64,000 nucleotides of DNA from an uncultured Lachnospiraceae bacterium (GCA_910579735.1 CAJTUZ010000003.1:62001-126000); one strand, 5' to 3'; positions 36,658 through 45,858 are shown, numbered from the stretch's first letter. A program made the numbers and translations. Notes: generated from the letters alone by a model not told the origin.

Positions 36658-36912
36658 TTAAGATAAATCTACATCTTCTAACATATTTTCAAATACAGCC
36701 GCAACTGCATTCAGTTCCTCGTCTTCCGTTACGATTTCATAAAGCGCTTCTGCTTCCCCTGACTGCGATCTGTCACGTAAGATCAGCGCTTCTGCGTCAT
36801 CTTCTTCCGTATCCGTTACCAGAATATAATCAATACCGCCTATTCTTGTCTGTTCCAACACATAAAATTCTACCGGATCTTCTCCTTCCGGCTGAAAAAC
36901 GATCTTCTCCAT
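36658..36912 (-). CDS. DUF1292 family protein (YrzB-like)
   Basis: 84 residues, acidic. The pattern EKIVFQPEGEDPVEFYVLEQT and DYILVTDTEEDDAEALILRD matches DUF1292, a small family of unknown function in Firmicutes. It is encoded directly after ruvX (stop and start adjacent), in the conserved ireB-yqgF-DUF1292 order. Confidence 0.9.
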   Translation of the reverse strand: MEKIVFQPEGEDPVEFYVLEQTRIGGIDYILVTDTEEDDAEALILRDRSQSGEAEALYEIVTEDEELNAVAAVFENMLEDVDLS

Positions 36913-37347
36913 TCAATGATTCTCCTTCACTGCAAGATGATCCAGATACCCCTGCAGGATCAAAACCGCAGCTATTTTGTCCACATATTCTTTTCTATGT
37001 TCCCGCCTGATGCCGGCCTCTATCATAGCCTTGTCCGCCGCCACCGTTGTCAGTCTCTCGTCCCACATCGTCACAGGCAGACCTGTCCTGCGCTCCAGTT
37101 TATCTTTAAACTCCAACGAAAGTTCCGCCCGGATACCGATCGTATCATTCATGTTCTTGGGGAATCCCACCACGATCTCTTCCACTTCATATTCCGTGAT
37201 CAGCTCTTCTATCCGTGCAAACGTCCTGCGTAATTTATTTTCTTCTTTTCTTCTGATGATCTCGATACCCTGTGCCGTCAGCAAAAGAGGGTCGCTGATG
37301 GCAACGCCTACTGTCTTCGAGCCGAAATCCAAACCCATGATCCTCAT
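36913..37347 (-). CDS. ruvX: RuvX/YqgF Holliday-junction resolvase-like nuclease
   Basis: 144 residues with an RNase H fold. The first strand carries the catalytic Asp (RIMGLDFGSKTVGVAISDP); the second acidic motif is VVGFPKNMNDT and the third WDERLTT. Members are implicated in 16S rRNA 5' maturation and possibly Holliday-junction resolution. It is flanked by ireB upstream and the DUF1292 gene downstream, as in Bacillus (yrzL-yrrK-yrzB). Confidence 0.93.
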   Translation of the reverse strand: MRIMGLDFGSKTVGVAISDPLLLTAQGIEIIRRKEENKLRRTFARIEELITEYEVEEIVVGFPKNMNDTIGIRAELSLEFKDKLERRTGLPVTMWDERLTTVAADKAMIEAGIRREHRKEYVDKIAAVLILQGYLDHLAVKENH

Positions 37348-37380
37348 ATTCGTACCTTACTGCATTTTTGCATCACATGA

Positions 37381-37644
37381 TTATTTCTGCAGAGAATTTT
37401 TGATATATTCTTTGAGCATCTCTTCTACCAGTTCGTCGCGCTCTACCTTCATAATAAGGCTTCTGGCGCTTTTATGGCTCGTAATGTATGTGGGATCTCC
37501 GGACATAATATACCCTACGATCTGATTTACCGGATTATATCCTTTCTCCGTCAGCGCTTCATATACGGTCGCAAGAACGATCTTTACGCCGGTCTCCGGT
37601 TCCGTCTCTACTTTAAAATATTGTGTGTTCTCCAAATCCTGCAT
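37381..37644 (-). CDS. ireB: IreB-family regulatory phosphoprotein (UPF0297)
   Basis: 87 residues (YEALTEKGYNPVNQIVGYIM, SGDPTYITSHKSARSLIMK). In Enterococcus IreB is a substrate of the Ser/Thr kinase IreK and lowers cephalosporin resistance. The family is almost always next to yqgF, as here. The N-terminal Thr-rich region phosphorylated in Enterococcus is different here (KVETEPETGVK), so control by a kinase is not certain. Confidence 0.92.
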   Translation of the reverse strand: MQDLENTQYFKVETEPETGVKIVLATVYEALTEKGYNPVNQIVGYIMSGDPTYITSHKSARSLIMKVERDELVEEMLKEYIKNSLQK

Positions 37645-37754
37645 TATGCAAACCCGCCCCTTCTCATACCTTATCTGTCACTCCTGAACTTTATCATACT
37701 CTATCCTGACATAAAATTCAATCATAATAAAATGCGTTCACGCTTCCAGATCTT

Positions 37755-39101
37755 TTATCCAAAGTCTCTTAACCCTTCCACGAGCATGACGTCATCATGC
37801 AGGACTCCCGTGACCGTCCCTCTCATGATGCTGCCGCGTACGGCATTTTCGCCCGCTGCCCTGATGTACTCCTGCGTATGACCCGTCTGAAAGGTATGTC
37901 CATCTATCTCTTTGGTTTCTTCGAATAATACCGTTACTTCTTTGCCGATAAAAGTCCTGCGGTACGCTTCGGACATCTGTTTTTCCAATGCCAGAAGCCT
38001 GTTGCTGCGCTGTGTCTTTATCGTGTCGGGAACCTGGTCCGGCATAACGGCCGCCCTCGTTCCCTGCCGTTTGGAATACTTAAATATGTGCATCTCATAA
38101 AAATGTATCTTTTGCAAAAAAGACTCCGTACACCTGAATTCTTCTTCCGTCTCTCCGGGGAATCCTACAATAACATCCGTCGTAATAGCCGGATTCTCAA
38201 AATGCTTCCGCAATATTTCCACTTTTTCCAAGTATTCCCCCGTCGTATAACGTCTATTCATCCGCCGCAGCGTCTCGTCGCACCCGCTTTGCAAAGACAG
38301 ATGAAAATGCGGACATATTTTGGACAGTTCGCTGATCCTTCCCGCAAACGCTTCCGTAATAATGCCGGGTTCGAGAGAACCGAGCCGGATCCGCTTCAGT
38401 CCGGGAATCTCCTCCAGTTTCTCTAACAGGGAAAGCAGATGCCTGTCCTTTGTATCTATTCCGTAGGAACTGATATGAATGCCTGTCAGAACGACCTCCT
38501 GATATCCGGCCTGTACAAGATCCTTTACTTCCGACAGGATATCTTCCTCTTTCCGGCTCCTTACCCGTCCCCTCGCAAACGGGATAATACAATAGGAACA
38601 GAACTGGTTGCATCCGTCCTGAATTTTTACATAAGCCCTCGTATGCTCCCGTGTTCCCGAGAGCTGCATCTGCTCATATTCCGCGGTATGGTTAATATCT
38701 ATAACCGTTTTATTCTGTAATGTCTTGTCATTCTCCGAAAGAATTCCCTGCTCTTTTTTCTCCAGATATTCTTCCAGAATCACGGCGATATCTTTCTTGC
38801 GGTTATTACCGATCACAAGATCGACCGCCGTATCCTCCGCCACTGCATCCTGTCCGGTCTGCACGTAGCAGCCTGCTGCCACTACTACGGCGTCAGGATT
38901 TCTTTTTTTGGCGCGATGCAGCATCTGTCTGCTTTTCTGGTCGGCAATATTGGTCACGGTGCATGTATTGACGATATAAATATCGGCCTGCGTATCAAAA
39001 GGTACAATTTTATAACCCTTTTCCAACAGTATTTGTTGCATAACGTCCATCTCATAGCCGTTTACTTTACACCCCAAATTATGTAGTGCTACACTTTTCA
39101 T
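37755..39101 (-). CDS. mtaB: tRNA (N6-threonylcarbamoyladenosine-C2)-methylthiotransferase MtaB
   Basis: 448 residues, radical-SAM methylthiotransferase. The N-terminal UPF0004 cysteines (HNLGCKVNGYE, NTCTVTN, AAGCYVQ) bind one iron-sulfur cluster; the radical-SAM cluster is CNQFCSYCIIP; a TRAM domain ends the protein. It converts t6A37 to ms2t6A in tRNAs reading ANN codons. The ATG has GGGGATTACT upstream. It stands between the plus-strand HPr-like gene and ireB, with a gap of about 110 bp to ireB. Confidence 0.95.
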   Translation of the reverse strand: MKSVALHNLGCKVNGYEMDVMQQILLEKGYKIVPFDTQADIYIVNTCTVTNIADQKSRQMLHRAKKRNPDAVVVAAGCYVQTGQDAVAEDTAVDLVIGNNRKKDIAVILEEYLEKKEQGILSENDKTLQNKTVIDINHTAEYEQMQLSGTREHTRAYVKIQDGCNQFCSYCIIPFARGRVRSRKEEDILSEVKDLVQAGYQEVVLTGIHISSYGIDTKDRHLLSLLEKLEEIPGLKRIRLGSLEPGIITEAFAGRISELSKICPHFHLSLQSGCDETLRRMNRRYTTGEYLEKVEILRKHFENPAITTDVIVGFPGETEEEFRCTESFLQKIHFYEMHIFKYSKRQGTRAAVMPDQVPDTIKTQRSNRLLALEKQMSEAYRRTFIGKEVTVLFEETKEIDGHTFQTGHTQEYIRAAGENAVRGSIMRGTVTGVLHDDVMLVEGLRDFG

Positions 39102-39134
39102 AGTAATCCCCGCATTTTTTGTATTGTTTTATCA

Positions 39135-39180
39135 TTGACTTTTGTCCTTCCAACATATACTATTAAGCTAATAATATGTT
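39135..39180 (+). promoter_or_regulatory. Promoter and overlapping dyad of the HPr-like gene
   Basis: TTGACT (39135-39140), 17-base spacer, TACTAT (39158-39163). A long imperfect dyad (AACATAT-x-TATTA at 39152-39165 with TAATA-x-TATGTT to 39180, bulge of two) overlaps the -10 and start region and ends just before the RBS. It could be an operator or a leader hairpin. Confidence 0.5.
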
Positions 39181-39200
39181 TTAATAAGGAGGTCATTTCA

Positions 39201-39431
39201 ATGAAAACAGTCCAAATCTCTTTAAACTCTATCGATAAGGTTAAATCTTTCGTAAATGATATCACTAAATTTGATTACGATTTCGATTTAGTATCCGGCA
39301 GATATGTCATCGACGCAAAATCCATTATGGGTATTTTCAGTCTGGATCTTTCCAAACCGATCGATTTGAACATCCATACGGAAGATGGTGCGGAAGAAAT
39401 TCTGACAGCATTAAAACCTTACATCATGTAA
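39201..39431 (+). CDS. HPr-family-like small protein lacking the active-site His
   Basis: 76 residues. The second half (VIDAKSIMGIFSLDLSKPID) matches the HPr region that contains the regulatory Ser46 in true HPr, including a Ser in the same place (AKSIMG). The first part lacks the phosphorylated His15 motif (LNSIDKVKSFV instead of GLHTRPA). It cannot accept phosphate from enzyme I; whether HPr kinase acts on the Ser is unknown. AAGGAGG lies 9 bases before the ATG. It has its own promoter and stands alone on the plus strand between mtaB and thiI. Confidence 0.8.
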   Translation: MKTVQISLNSIDKVKSFVNDITKFDYDFDLVSGRYVIDAKSIMGIFSLDLSKPIDLNIHTEDGAEEILTALKPYIM

Positions 39432-39460
39432 AATTTGCACATGAATTTTTACATCCGGTA

Positions 39461-39541
39461 AACTGATTATTGTTCCGGTATCATTTTCCTGTCAATACAG
39501 AATTTGATCTGGATATTTTGATCAGGAAACAATAATCAGTT
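39461..39541. repeat. Long inverted repeat spanning the thiI stop codon
   Basis: AACTGATTATTGTT (39461-39474) and its exact complement AACAATAATCAGTT (39528-39541). The right arm encodes the last residues of ThiI (ELIIV). Similarity continues with gaps (CC-GG-ATCA). The 53-base loop is large, but in either transcript it would form a strong stem between convergent genes. Confidence 0.65.
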
Positions 39542-40700
39542 CATCCGTATCTAACGCCGTCTGTACCAGTTCTTCTATTTTTTCCGTCAGATTCTGTTCA
39601 TGTCTTTTGATGATCTTCAAATTCGGTTTTGTAACGGGATGTTTCGCAACAAATATCGTACAGCAGTCCTCATAAGGCAGGATCGATGTCTCATATGTGT
39701 CTATTTTCTCCGAAATTTCTACGATCTCCATTTTATCAAACCCGATTAGCGGCCTGTAAACCGGCAGTTCGCATACTTCATTGGTGACTGCCAGACTCTG
39801 CATCGTCTGAGAAGCTACCTGTCCGATACTCTCTCCGGTGATCAGTCCAAGGCATTCCGTTTCTTTGGCAATATGCTCGGCGATACGCATCATATATCTG
39901 CGCATGATGATCGTCAGTTCATCATGGGGACACTTATCGTAAATATACATCTGAATGTCGGTAAAATTAATGACATGCAGATAGATCGGTCCTGTGTACT
40001 GCGCTACTTTTTTCGCCAGATCGACAACTTTCTGTTTGGCCCGTTCGCTTGTATACGGCGGCGCATGAAAATATACGGCATCGATCTTGACGCCGCGCTT
40101 GGCCACCATATATCCTGCCACAGGAGAATCGATGCCTCCCGATAACAAAAGCATCGCCTTGCCGCCCGTGCCGACAGGCATACCTCCCGGCCCCGGAATG
40201 ATCTCCGAATAAAGATAGATCTTATCGCGGATCTCTATGTGCAGCATGATATCGGGTTTATGCACGTCCACGCGCATATCCGGGTATGCATCCAGTAAGA
40301 TGCCGCCTATCTGAGTATTGATCTCCATGGAATTAAGCGGATAGTTTTTTCTCGCACGCCTTGCCGCCACCTTAAAAGTCTTATGCTTGTCCGGATAAAT
40401 CTCGTCGATATATTTTACAACGCGCTCTCCGAGTTTTTCAAATCCCTCGTCTTCTGCGACAATAACCGGACAGATACCGGAAACGCCGAATACTTTTTTC
40501 AGCATCTCTACCGTATCTTCAAAATCAAATGCCGATACCGCATCGACATAGATCCTGCCGTCTGTCTTTCGTACCTGAAATTCTCCATCACACTTTTTCA
40601 GAGCGTGTCTGATCTGTTTGACAAGCGCGTCTTCAAAAAGATATCTGTTTTTTCCCTTCACGCCGATTTCGGCATATTTGATCAAAAATGATGTGAACAT
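39522..40700 (-). CDS. thiI: tRNA 4-thiouridine synthase ThiI
   Basis: 392 residues: N-terminal ferredoxin-like and THUMP domains (KYAEIGVKGKNRYLFEDALV), then the PP-loop ATPase domain (LLLSGGIDSPVAGYMVAKRG). No rhodanese domain is present, as in Bacillus ThiI, where a dedicated cysteine desulfurase delivers sulfur directly; that desulfurase gene is next door here. It makes s4U8 in tRNA and may help thiamine synthesis. The ATG at 40700 has AAAGGA 7 bases upstream; longer in-frame starts overlap the desulfurase gene and lack an RBS. Confidence 0.95.
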   Translation of the reverse strand: MFTSFLIKYAEIGVKGKNRYLFEDALVKQIRHALKKCDGEFQVRKTDGRIYVDAVSAFDFEDTVEMLKKVFGVSGICPVIVAEDEGFEKLGERVVKYIDEIYPDKHKTFKVAARRARKNYPLNSMEINTQIGGILLDAYPDMRVDVHKPDIMLHIEIRDKIYLYSEIIPGPGGMPVGTGGKAMLLLSGGIDSPVAGYMVAKRGVKIDAVYFHAPPYTSERAKQKVVDLAKKVAQYTGPIYLHVINFTDIQMYIYDKCPHDELTIIMRRYMMRIAEHIAKETECLGLITGESIGQVASQTMQSLAVTNEVCELPVYRPLIGFDKMEIVEISEKIDTYETSILPYEDCCTIFVAKHPVTKPNLKIIKRHEQNLTEKIEELVQTALDTDELIIVS

Positions 40701-40840
40701 GTCCATTTCCTTTCTGTTATCCTGCATACTCCTGTAAAGCGCCGGCATTTCGGATAAAGAAACCTGCCGCAGACAGGCTTCCCTATCCATTCCCGTATCC
40801 TGACTGTCCTGCCGTTTTTCATTCCGGCATTGATACGGCG

Positions 40841-41995
40841 TCAATGCCTCTTATATCGTCTCAATTCCGGTATCATCTCATTTAAAGTCTGTAAGGTATA
40901 CTGAATTTCTTCCTTTGTCGTAAAAACGGAAAAGCTGAAGCGGATCGTGGACTCCAGCAGATCTTTCTCGATGCCGATGGCCTTCAAAGTCGCCGATGGC
41001 TGCGGTTTGTTTGAAGAGCAGGCGCTTCCTGCGGAAACATAAATATCCCTGTCTTCCAATGCATGCAGCAGCACTTCACTGCGGACGCCTCTGACTGAGA
41101 GACTCACGATATGAGAAGCGCTCTCATCCCCCATACATCCGTTCACTTTGACATCTTCGATCTGGGAAACACCCTGTATGAACATTTCGCGCAGTGCATA
41201 CAACCGCTCCATATCGGCATCCAGGTTCTGATAGATCAGTTCGGATGCCTTGGCAAGTCCTGCGATACCCGGCACATTCTCCGTACCGGAACGCATCCCT
41301 TTCTGCTGCCCGCCGCCGTAGATAATCGGACTGACCTTGCATTTTTCATTTTTATATAGGAATCCCACACCCTTCGGGCCGTGTATCTTGTGTGCGCTGA
41401 CAGACAACAGATCGATCTTCATTCTGGAAGGATAAATACGGAATTTACCAAATCCCTGTACGGCATCTACATGAAAAGCGGTCATAGGATTCATCTTTTT
41501 GATCAGCTCGCCCGCTTCTGCAATCGGCTGCAGCGTTCCGATCTCATTATTGGTATGCATAATGGATACCAGAATCGTTTCTTTACAGATTGCTTTCTGC
41601 AGGTCTTCCAGGCGGATCCTGCCCTGTCCATCCACCGGCAGATAGGTCACACGAAATCCCTGATCCTCCAGATACCGCATTGTCTGTATCACTGCCGGAT
41701 GTTCTATCTGTGTCGTGATCAAATGCCGTCCCATGCGGTGATTGGCCATCGCGGTGCCTATTATGGCGATATTATCGGCTTCCGTTCCTCCTGATGTAAA
41801 AATAATTTCTTTTTCATTGACTTTCAGTATTTTGGCAAGCGTTTCCAACGCATATCGTATATAGTGTTCCGCTTCCACGCCTTTATGATGCAGACTGGAA
41901 GGATTGCCGTAGTCTCTGCACATTACCTGCATCATAAGCTGCGCCACTTCATCAAAGCATCTGGTTGTAGCCGAATTATCCAAATATACTTTCAT
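40841..41995 (-). CDS. Cysteine desulfurase (NifS/IscS type) dedicated to ThiI
   Basis: 384 residues, class V PLP enzyme. The PLP lysine is Lys203 (SVSAHKIHGPKGVGF) and the catalytic cysteine is Cys326 in a short loop (VSAGSACSSNKPQPS). It produces persulfide sulfur from cysteine. The gene precedes thiI in the same direction, as nifZ does in Bacillus subtilis, and likely supplies sulfur for s4U. The RBS is GGAG 5-6 bases from the ATG. Confidence 0.95.
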   Translation of the reverse strand: MKVYLDNSATTRCFDEVAQLMMQVMCRDYGNPSSLHHKGVEAEHYIRYALETLAKILKVNEKEIIFTSGGTEADNIAIIGTAMANHRMGRHLITTQIEHPAVIQTMRYLEDQGFRVTYLPVDGQGRIRLEDLQKAICKETILVSIMHTNNEIGTLQPIAEAGELIKKMNPMTAFHVDAVQGFGKFRIYPSRMKIDLLSVSAHKIHGPKGVGFLYKNEKCKVSPIIYGGGQQKGMRSGTENVPGIAGLAKASELIYQNLDADMERLYALREMFIQGVSQIEDVKVNGCMGDESASHIVSLSVRGVRSEVLLHALEDRDIYVSAGSACSSNKPQPSATLKAIGIEKDLLESTIRFSFSVFTTKEEIQYTLQTLNEMIPELRRYKRH

Positions 41996-42129
41996 AAACA
42001 GCTCCTATTTTATCATAATTTATCTTTGCATCTCATAATGTAGTATATGATGCCTTTATGCTCTTTGACATTTATTTCGGGTTTTAGACTTATTTCCATC
42101 ATTATGCCCGGTCGGAAATTCTTCCCACA

Positions 42130-42870
42130 CTATTCGAGATGATACATCAGCCATGATAAAACCGTAAATCCCGCCGTTTCCGTTCTCAGTATCCGTCTGC
42201 CAAGCGTGACCGGCCGTATGCCGTTTTCCAGCGCCGCGGCAATTTCGTTTTCCTCAAAGCCGCCTTCCGGTCCGATAAAAACCGCAGCCGATTCTCCGGG
42301 CCGTATCCCTTCTATGAGTTCCCTGGTCTTAGTCATATCCTGCGCCAGTTCATATGGGATCAGTCTGACATCCGCAGTTTCTGCGGCGTAAAGAACAGCC
42401 TCCTTCATGCTCATGACATCCCGTACCCGCGGGATGATGCCTCTCTTACTCTGCTTGGCCGCAGCCTCGGCAATTCCCTGCCACCGAAGCAGTTTATTCT
42501 TTGCCTTCTTTTCATCCAAACGAACGACCGACCGCTTTGCCGCAACCGGAATGATCTCATAAACGCCAAGTTCCACTGCCTTCTGTATAATAAGTTCCAT
42601 CTTATCGGCTTTGGGCAGTCCCTGAAAAAGATAAATTTTAGAAGCAAGTTCCGCGCTGTCTTCCTTCACAAACCGCAGGGTGCATATGACCGCTTCTTCC
42701 GTGATCTGCCCGATACCGCAGCGGTATTCCTTTCCATCTATGCCGTTACTGACCGCCACTTCTTCTCCGGCTTTCATCCGGAGCACATTTTTTATATGAT
42801 TGACATCACTGCCCGTTATAATAACTTTGTTTCCCTGTATCTGCGACGGTTCCACAAAAAACTGATACAT
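42130..42870 (-). CDS. rsmE: 16S rRNA (uracil1498-N3)-methyltransferase RsmE
   Basis: 246 residues, SPOUT-class methyltransferase. The N-terminal PUA-like domain (YQFFVEPSQIQGNKVIITGS) is followed by the knotted SAM domain (FIGPEGGFEENEIAAAL; LGRRILRTETAGFTVLSWLM). It methylates U1498 of 16S rRNA. The start lies inside the last 55 bp of the vanZ-like gene with its own GGAG 7 bases upstream, so the two are translationally linked. Confidence 0.95.
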   Translation of the reverse strand: MYQFFVEPSQIQGNKVIITGSDVNHIKNVLRMKAGEEVAVSNGIDGKEYRCGIGQITEEAVICTLRFVKEDSAELASKIYLFQGLPKADKMELIIQKAVELGVYEIIPVAAKRSVVRLDEKKAKNKLLRWQGIAEAAAKQSKRGIIPRVRDVMSMKEAVLYAAETADVRLIPYELAQDMTKTRELIEGIRPGESAAVFIGPEGGFEENEIAAALENGIRPVTLGRRILRTETAGFTVLSWLMYHLE

Positions 42871-43322
42871 TGTTTTACTCCTATCAAAATGACGACCCCT
42901 AGCAGCGCGCCGGTACTGTCTATCATAACATCCCCAAGCGTTCCCGCACGTCCCGGCACAAAACGCTGATGTATTTCATCGCTGGCAGCATACAAAACGG
43001 CCAAAAAGACCGACAGCAGCGCTCTGTTTACCGGCCGGAACTGCCGGCCGCCGAGCCATAGGTAAAAAAGTATCGACAGTATTCCAAACTCCGTCATATG
43101 CGCTGCCTTGCGGACACCTTTTTCTATCGCTGCCGCTATCTGCTTTAAATCTTCTTCATCGATATCCAGGCGAAGGAAAAAACGGGACGAACTTATCACG
43201 CGGTAACTGAATGCCTCGCTTACCGCGCTCGATTCCTCCTTCTCCTGGGCCGAAAAAGAAAAGATCACAGCCATCCAGAGCAGTGCAAACACACCCGCGA
43301 CCGCAGCGCCTTTTATCTTCAT
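42816..43322 (-). CDS. VanZ-family membrane protein
   Basis: 168 residues with four predicted TM segments. VanZ motifs are MAVIFSFSAQ near the N-terminus, KAAHMTEFGILSILFYL and AASDEIHQRFVPGRAGTLGDV. VanZ gives low teicoplanin resistance in Enterococcus; most homologues have no known role. It overlaps prmA by 4 bp and rsmE by 55 bp. Confidence 0.9.
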   Translation of the reverse strand: MKIKGAAVAGVFALLWMAVIFSFSAQEKEESSAVSEAFSYRVISSSRFFLRLDIDEEDLKQIAAAIEKGVRKAAHMTEFGILSILFYLWLGGRQFRPVNRALLSVFLAVLYAASDEIHQRFVPGRAGTLGDVMIDSTGALLGVVILIGVKQCISFLWNRRRYRETKLL

Positions 43323-44305
43323 GCCTTACGGGCAGTTACACTGACCCACTCGCCCTGCTTTGTCACTTCCACTATCGTAAGACCTGCCTGCCTGACGGCC
43401 TTTACGACCGTCTCTTCTTTTTCCCTGATAATGCCGGATGTGATATAAACGGCGCCCGGTTTCATCTGCGCGGTAATAACAGGTGTCAGTTCCACCAGTA
43501 CGTCTGCCAGAATATTGGCCACTACGATATCATAACATAGATACCCGACTTTGTCCTGTACTTCTTTCTCGGTAATAATATTGCCGATCATCATCGTGAA
43601 ATCTTCTTTTCGTATGCCGTTCGTTTCCATATTCTGTCTGACGGCTTCCACCGCACAGGGATCAAGATCAGTTCCTACCGCTTTTTTTGCTCCATACATC
43701 AGAGCGATAATGGAAAGAATACCGCTTCCGCAGCCGACGTCGAGAAGTGTCGTTTCGGGCGTCAGATATTTCCGGATCTGCCGGATGCAGAGCTGTGTCG
43801 TCTCATGCATACCGGTTCCGAATGCGGTCCCCGGATCAATGTGCAGGATCTTTTTTCCCTTGTCCACGTCTTTTACTTCCTCCCAGGAAGGGATCACAAG
43901 CAGGTCATCTATATAAAACTGATGAAAAAATTCTTTCCAGTTATTGATCCAGTCAATATCCTCCGTCTCTTCAACACGGATCGTTCCTTCTCCGATCTCC
44001 ATAAACATCCTAAGTTCTTCCAGCTCTTCCTCCACCTGCTTTAAGATCGTCTCTTTGTCCGTGGGTTCTCCGTTTATAAGCAGCGAACCATCTTCCGCTT
44101 CTTCTACAAAAAAACTCAAATAAGCAACGCCGTCGTCTTCTTCACAAGCCGGCGGAATATCCACAAACATCTGCTCTTTTTCCCATGCGCTTAACGGAAT
44201 CTTATCTTCTATCTGCGCGCCCTCAAGACCGATATCATAAAGTGTGCTGATGATAATATCTTCGGCTTCGGTGATCGTTTTCAGTTTAAATTTCATCCAT
44301 TTCAT
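43319..44305 (-). CDS. prmA: Ribosomal protein L11 methyltransferase PrmA
   Basis: 328 residues. An N-terminal substrate-binding region is followed by a class I SAM domain (LLDVGCGSGILSIIALMYGA, VGTDLDPCAVEAVR) and the catalytic motif NILADVLVEL. It trimethylates ribosomal protein L11. In Bacillus prmA follows dnaJ directly; here the two are separated by the three-gene plus/minus insertion 44621-47917. The ATG has GGAG 7 bases upstream. Confidence 0.95.
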   Translation of the reverse strand: MKWMKFKLKTITEAEDIIISTLYDIGLEGAQIEDKIPLSAWEKEQMFVDIPPACEEDDGVAYLSFFVEEAEDGSLLINGEPTDKETILKQVEEELEELRMFMEIGEGTIRVEETEDIDWINNWKEFFHQFYIDDLLVIPSWEEVKDVDKGKKILHIDPGTAFGTGMHETTQLCIRQIRKYLTPETTLLDVGCGSGILSIIALMYGAKKAVGTDLDPCAVEAVRQNMETNGIRKEDFTMMIGNIITEKEVQDKVGYLCYDIVVANILADVLVELTPVITAQMKPGAVYITSGIIREKEETVVKAVRQAGLTIVEVTKQGEWVSVTARKA

Positions 44306-44519
44306 ATGCCTTCTCCACCTGTTTTCCTATTTTCCAGAAATTGTTTCTGTCATATATTTCTATTACGAAATCTTCTTCACTTTTTGCGCATTCCGCTGTG
44401 AAAACACTTCCGTTATTGTATCACAAATTGCGGCCGTTTAAAACCTTTCCGTGTATGAAAAAGTTATGACAGAAAAATTATGACAAATTTTCTGGTAACT
44501 ATTTCAGCGATTCACACAG

Positions 44520-44548
44520 TATACATATGAAACATTTTCGGGTATAAT
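44520..44548 (+). promoter_or_regulatory. Promoter of the DUF3048 lipoprotein gene
   Basis: TATACA (44520-44525), 17-base spacer, TATAAT (44543-44548). The start would be near 44555. The 315-bp gap 44306-44620 holds this promoter; nothing further was recognised. Confidence 0.6.
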
Positions 44549-44620
44549 GGTGTTTAAATATTATAAAAAATTAATGTTGAAAACAAGATTAATAGAAATA
44601 AAACGAACGGAGAACAGCCT

Positions 44621-45808
44621 ATGCATAAGAAAACGTACTTTAAAAAAACACTGTTGTTTACTGCATTTCTCCTGCTTTCGCTTTCTCTCTTAGGCGCCTG
44701 CGGCAGCACGCCGGAGCCTGAGATTTCAGAACCCGAACCTATGGAAGAAACGGAACCTGTCGCAGAAGAAGAACCGGAACCCGAACCCGAGCCGGAACCT
44801 GTCTCTCCTTTTATTGAAGAGAGAGTCTCCGTAGACGGACAGATCCAAAGCTATCTGACCGGAGAATGGACAGACGAAGAAATCGCAACCAGAAGACCGA
44901 TCGCCGTCATGATTCCGAACAACAGACCCGCCATGCCCCAGTACGGCCTCTCACAGGCGGGCATCATATATGAAGCGCCCGTTGAAGGACGTATCACAAG
45001 GTTAATGGCCGTTTTTGAAAATTTTGACGATTTGGAGAGAATCGGCCCCGTCAGAAGCAGCCGGGACTATTTCATCTATGTGGCAACAGGCTATGAAGCT
45101 ATTTACTGTAACTGGGGCCTTGCCAGACCTTATGTGGAAGAACTGATCAACCGTGATACTGTCTATAATGTCAGTGCAGCTGTTGAAGGCATCCACAATC
45201 CGGCCGACGAAGCATTCGACCGGGTAAGCCGTCCGGGTTATTCGAAAGAGTTCACCGGCTATCTGATGATCGATGGATTAATGGATGCGGTCGACCGCCT
45301 CGGATATGACTGGAATTATGACGATGACTATGTCCGTCCCTTCTTATTTGCCAATGACAACATGCCGGCGGAATATGAAGATGCCGAAGACGCCGTTATG
45401 ATTTATCCCGGCGGAGAGTCAGGAAGCAACTCCGGCGGATACGGTGCTTATCACCCTTATTTCGAATACCATGAAGACGATCATCTGTATTACCGTTATC
45501 AGGATGGGGAAGAACAGATCGATGAATACAATAACGAACAGCTTGCTGTTTCCAACGTTATTTTTCAGTACTGCCACGGAGAAGTCAGAGACGATCACGA
45601 CTATCTTGCCTTCGGTGTCCACGGCGAAGGCGACGCTGTTATTTTCACGAACGGTAAAGTGATCAAGGGCAGATGGGCACGTTACGGAGGCGACTTTACA
45701 CCAGCCAGATTCTATGACGAGGCCGGCAACGAGATCATTGTCAATCAGGGCAGGACATGGATCTGTAATATCTGGGAAGAATATGGCGAATATGCGGTTT
45801 GGGAATAA
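44621..45808 (+). CDS. DUF3048 lipoprotein (YerB-like)
   Basis: 395 residues. A lipoprotein signal peptide ends in LLGACGS (modified Cys about residue 27), followed by an acidic Glu/Pro spacer (PEPEISEPEPMEETEP and further Glu-Pro repeats). The body has the two DUF3048 domains (AVMIPNNRPAMPQYGLSQAG; GPVRSSRDYFI; C-terminal NQGRTWICNIWEE). YerB of Bacillus belongs to this family; its role is unknown. The protein should be anchored outside the membrane. The ATG has GGAG 8 bases upstream, and a strong terminator follows. Confidence 0.92.
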   Translation: MHKKTYFKKTLLFTAFLLLSLSLLGACGSTPEPEISEPEPMEETEPVAEEEPEPEPEPEPVSPFIEERVSVDGQIQSYLTGEWTDEEIATRRPIAVMIPNNRPAMPQYGLSQAGIIYEAPVEGRITRLMAVFENFDDLERIGPVRSSRDYFIYVATGYEAIYCNWGLARPYVEELINRDTVYNVSAAVEGIHNPADEAFDRVSRPGYSKEFTGYLMIDGLMDAVDRLGYDWNYDDDYVRPFLFANDNMPAEYEDAEDAVMIYPGGESGSNSGGYGAYHPYFEYHEDDHLYYRYQDGEEQIDEYNNEQLAVSNVIFQYCHGEVRDDHDYLAFGVHGEGDAVIFTNGKVIKGRWARYGGDFTPARFYDEAGNEIIVNQGRTWICNIWEEYGEYAVWE

Positions 45809-45858
45809 TCTGAAAAATTCCGCCGCCATTCCAAATAAAATGAAATCATCTTATACAG

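Noticed and set aside
45002..45829. Reverse-strand frames within the DUF3048 gene
   Set aside because: They are shadows of a well-supported lipoprotein gene and have no family motifs.
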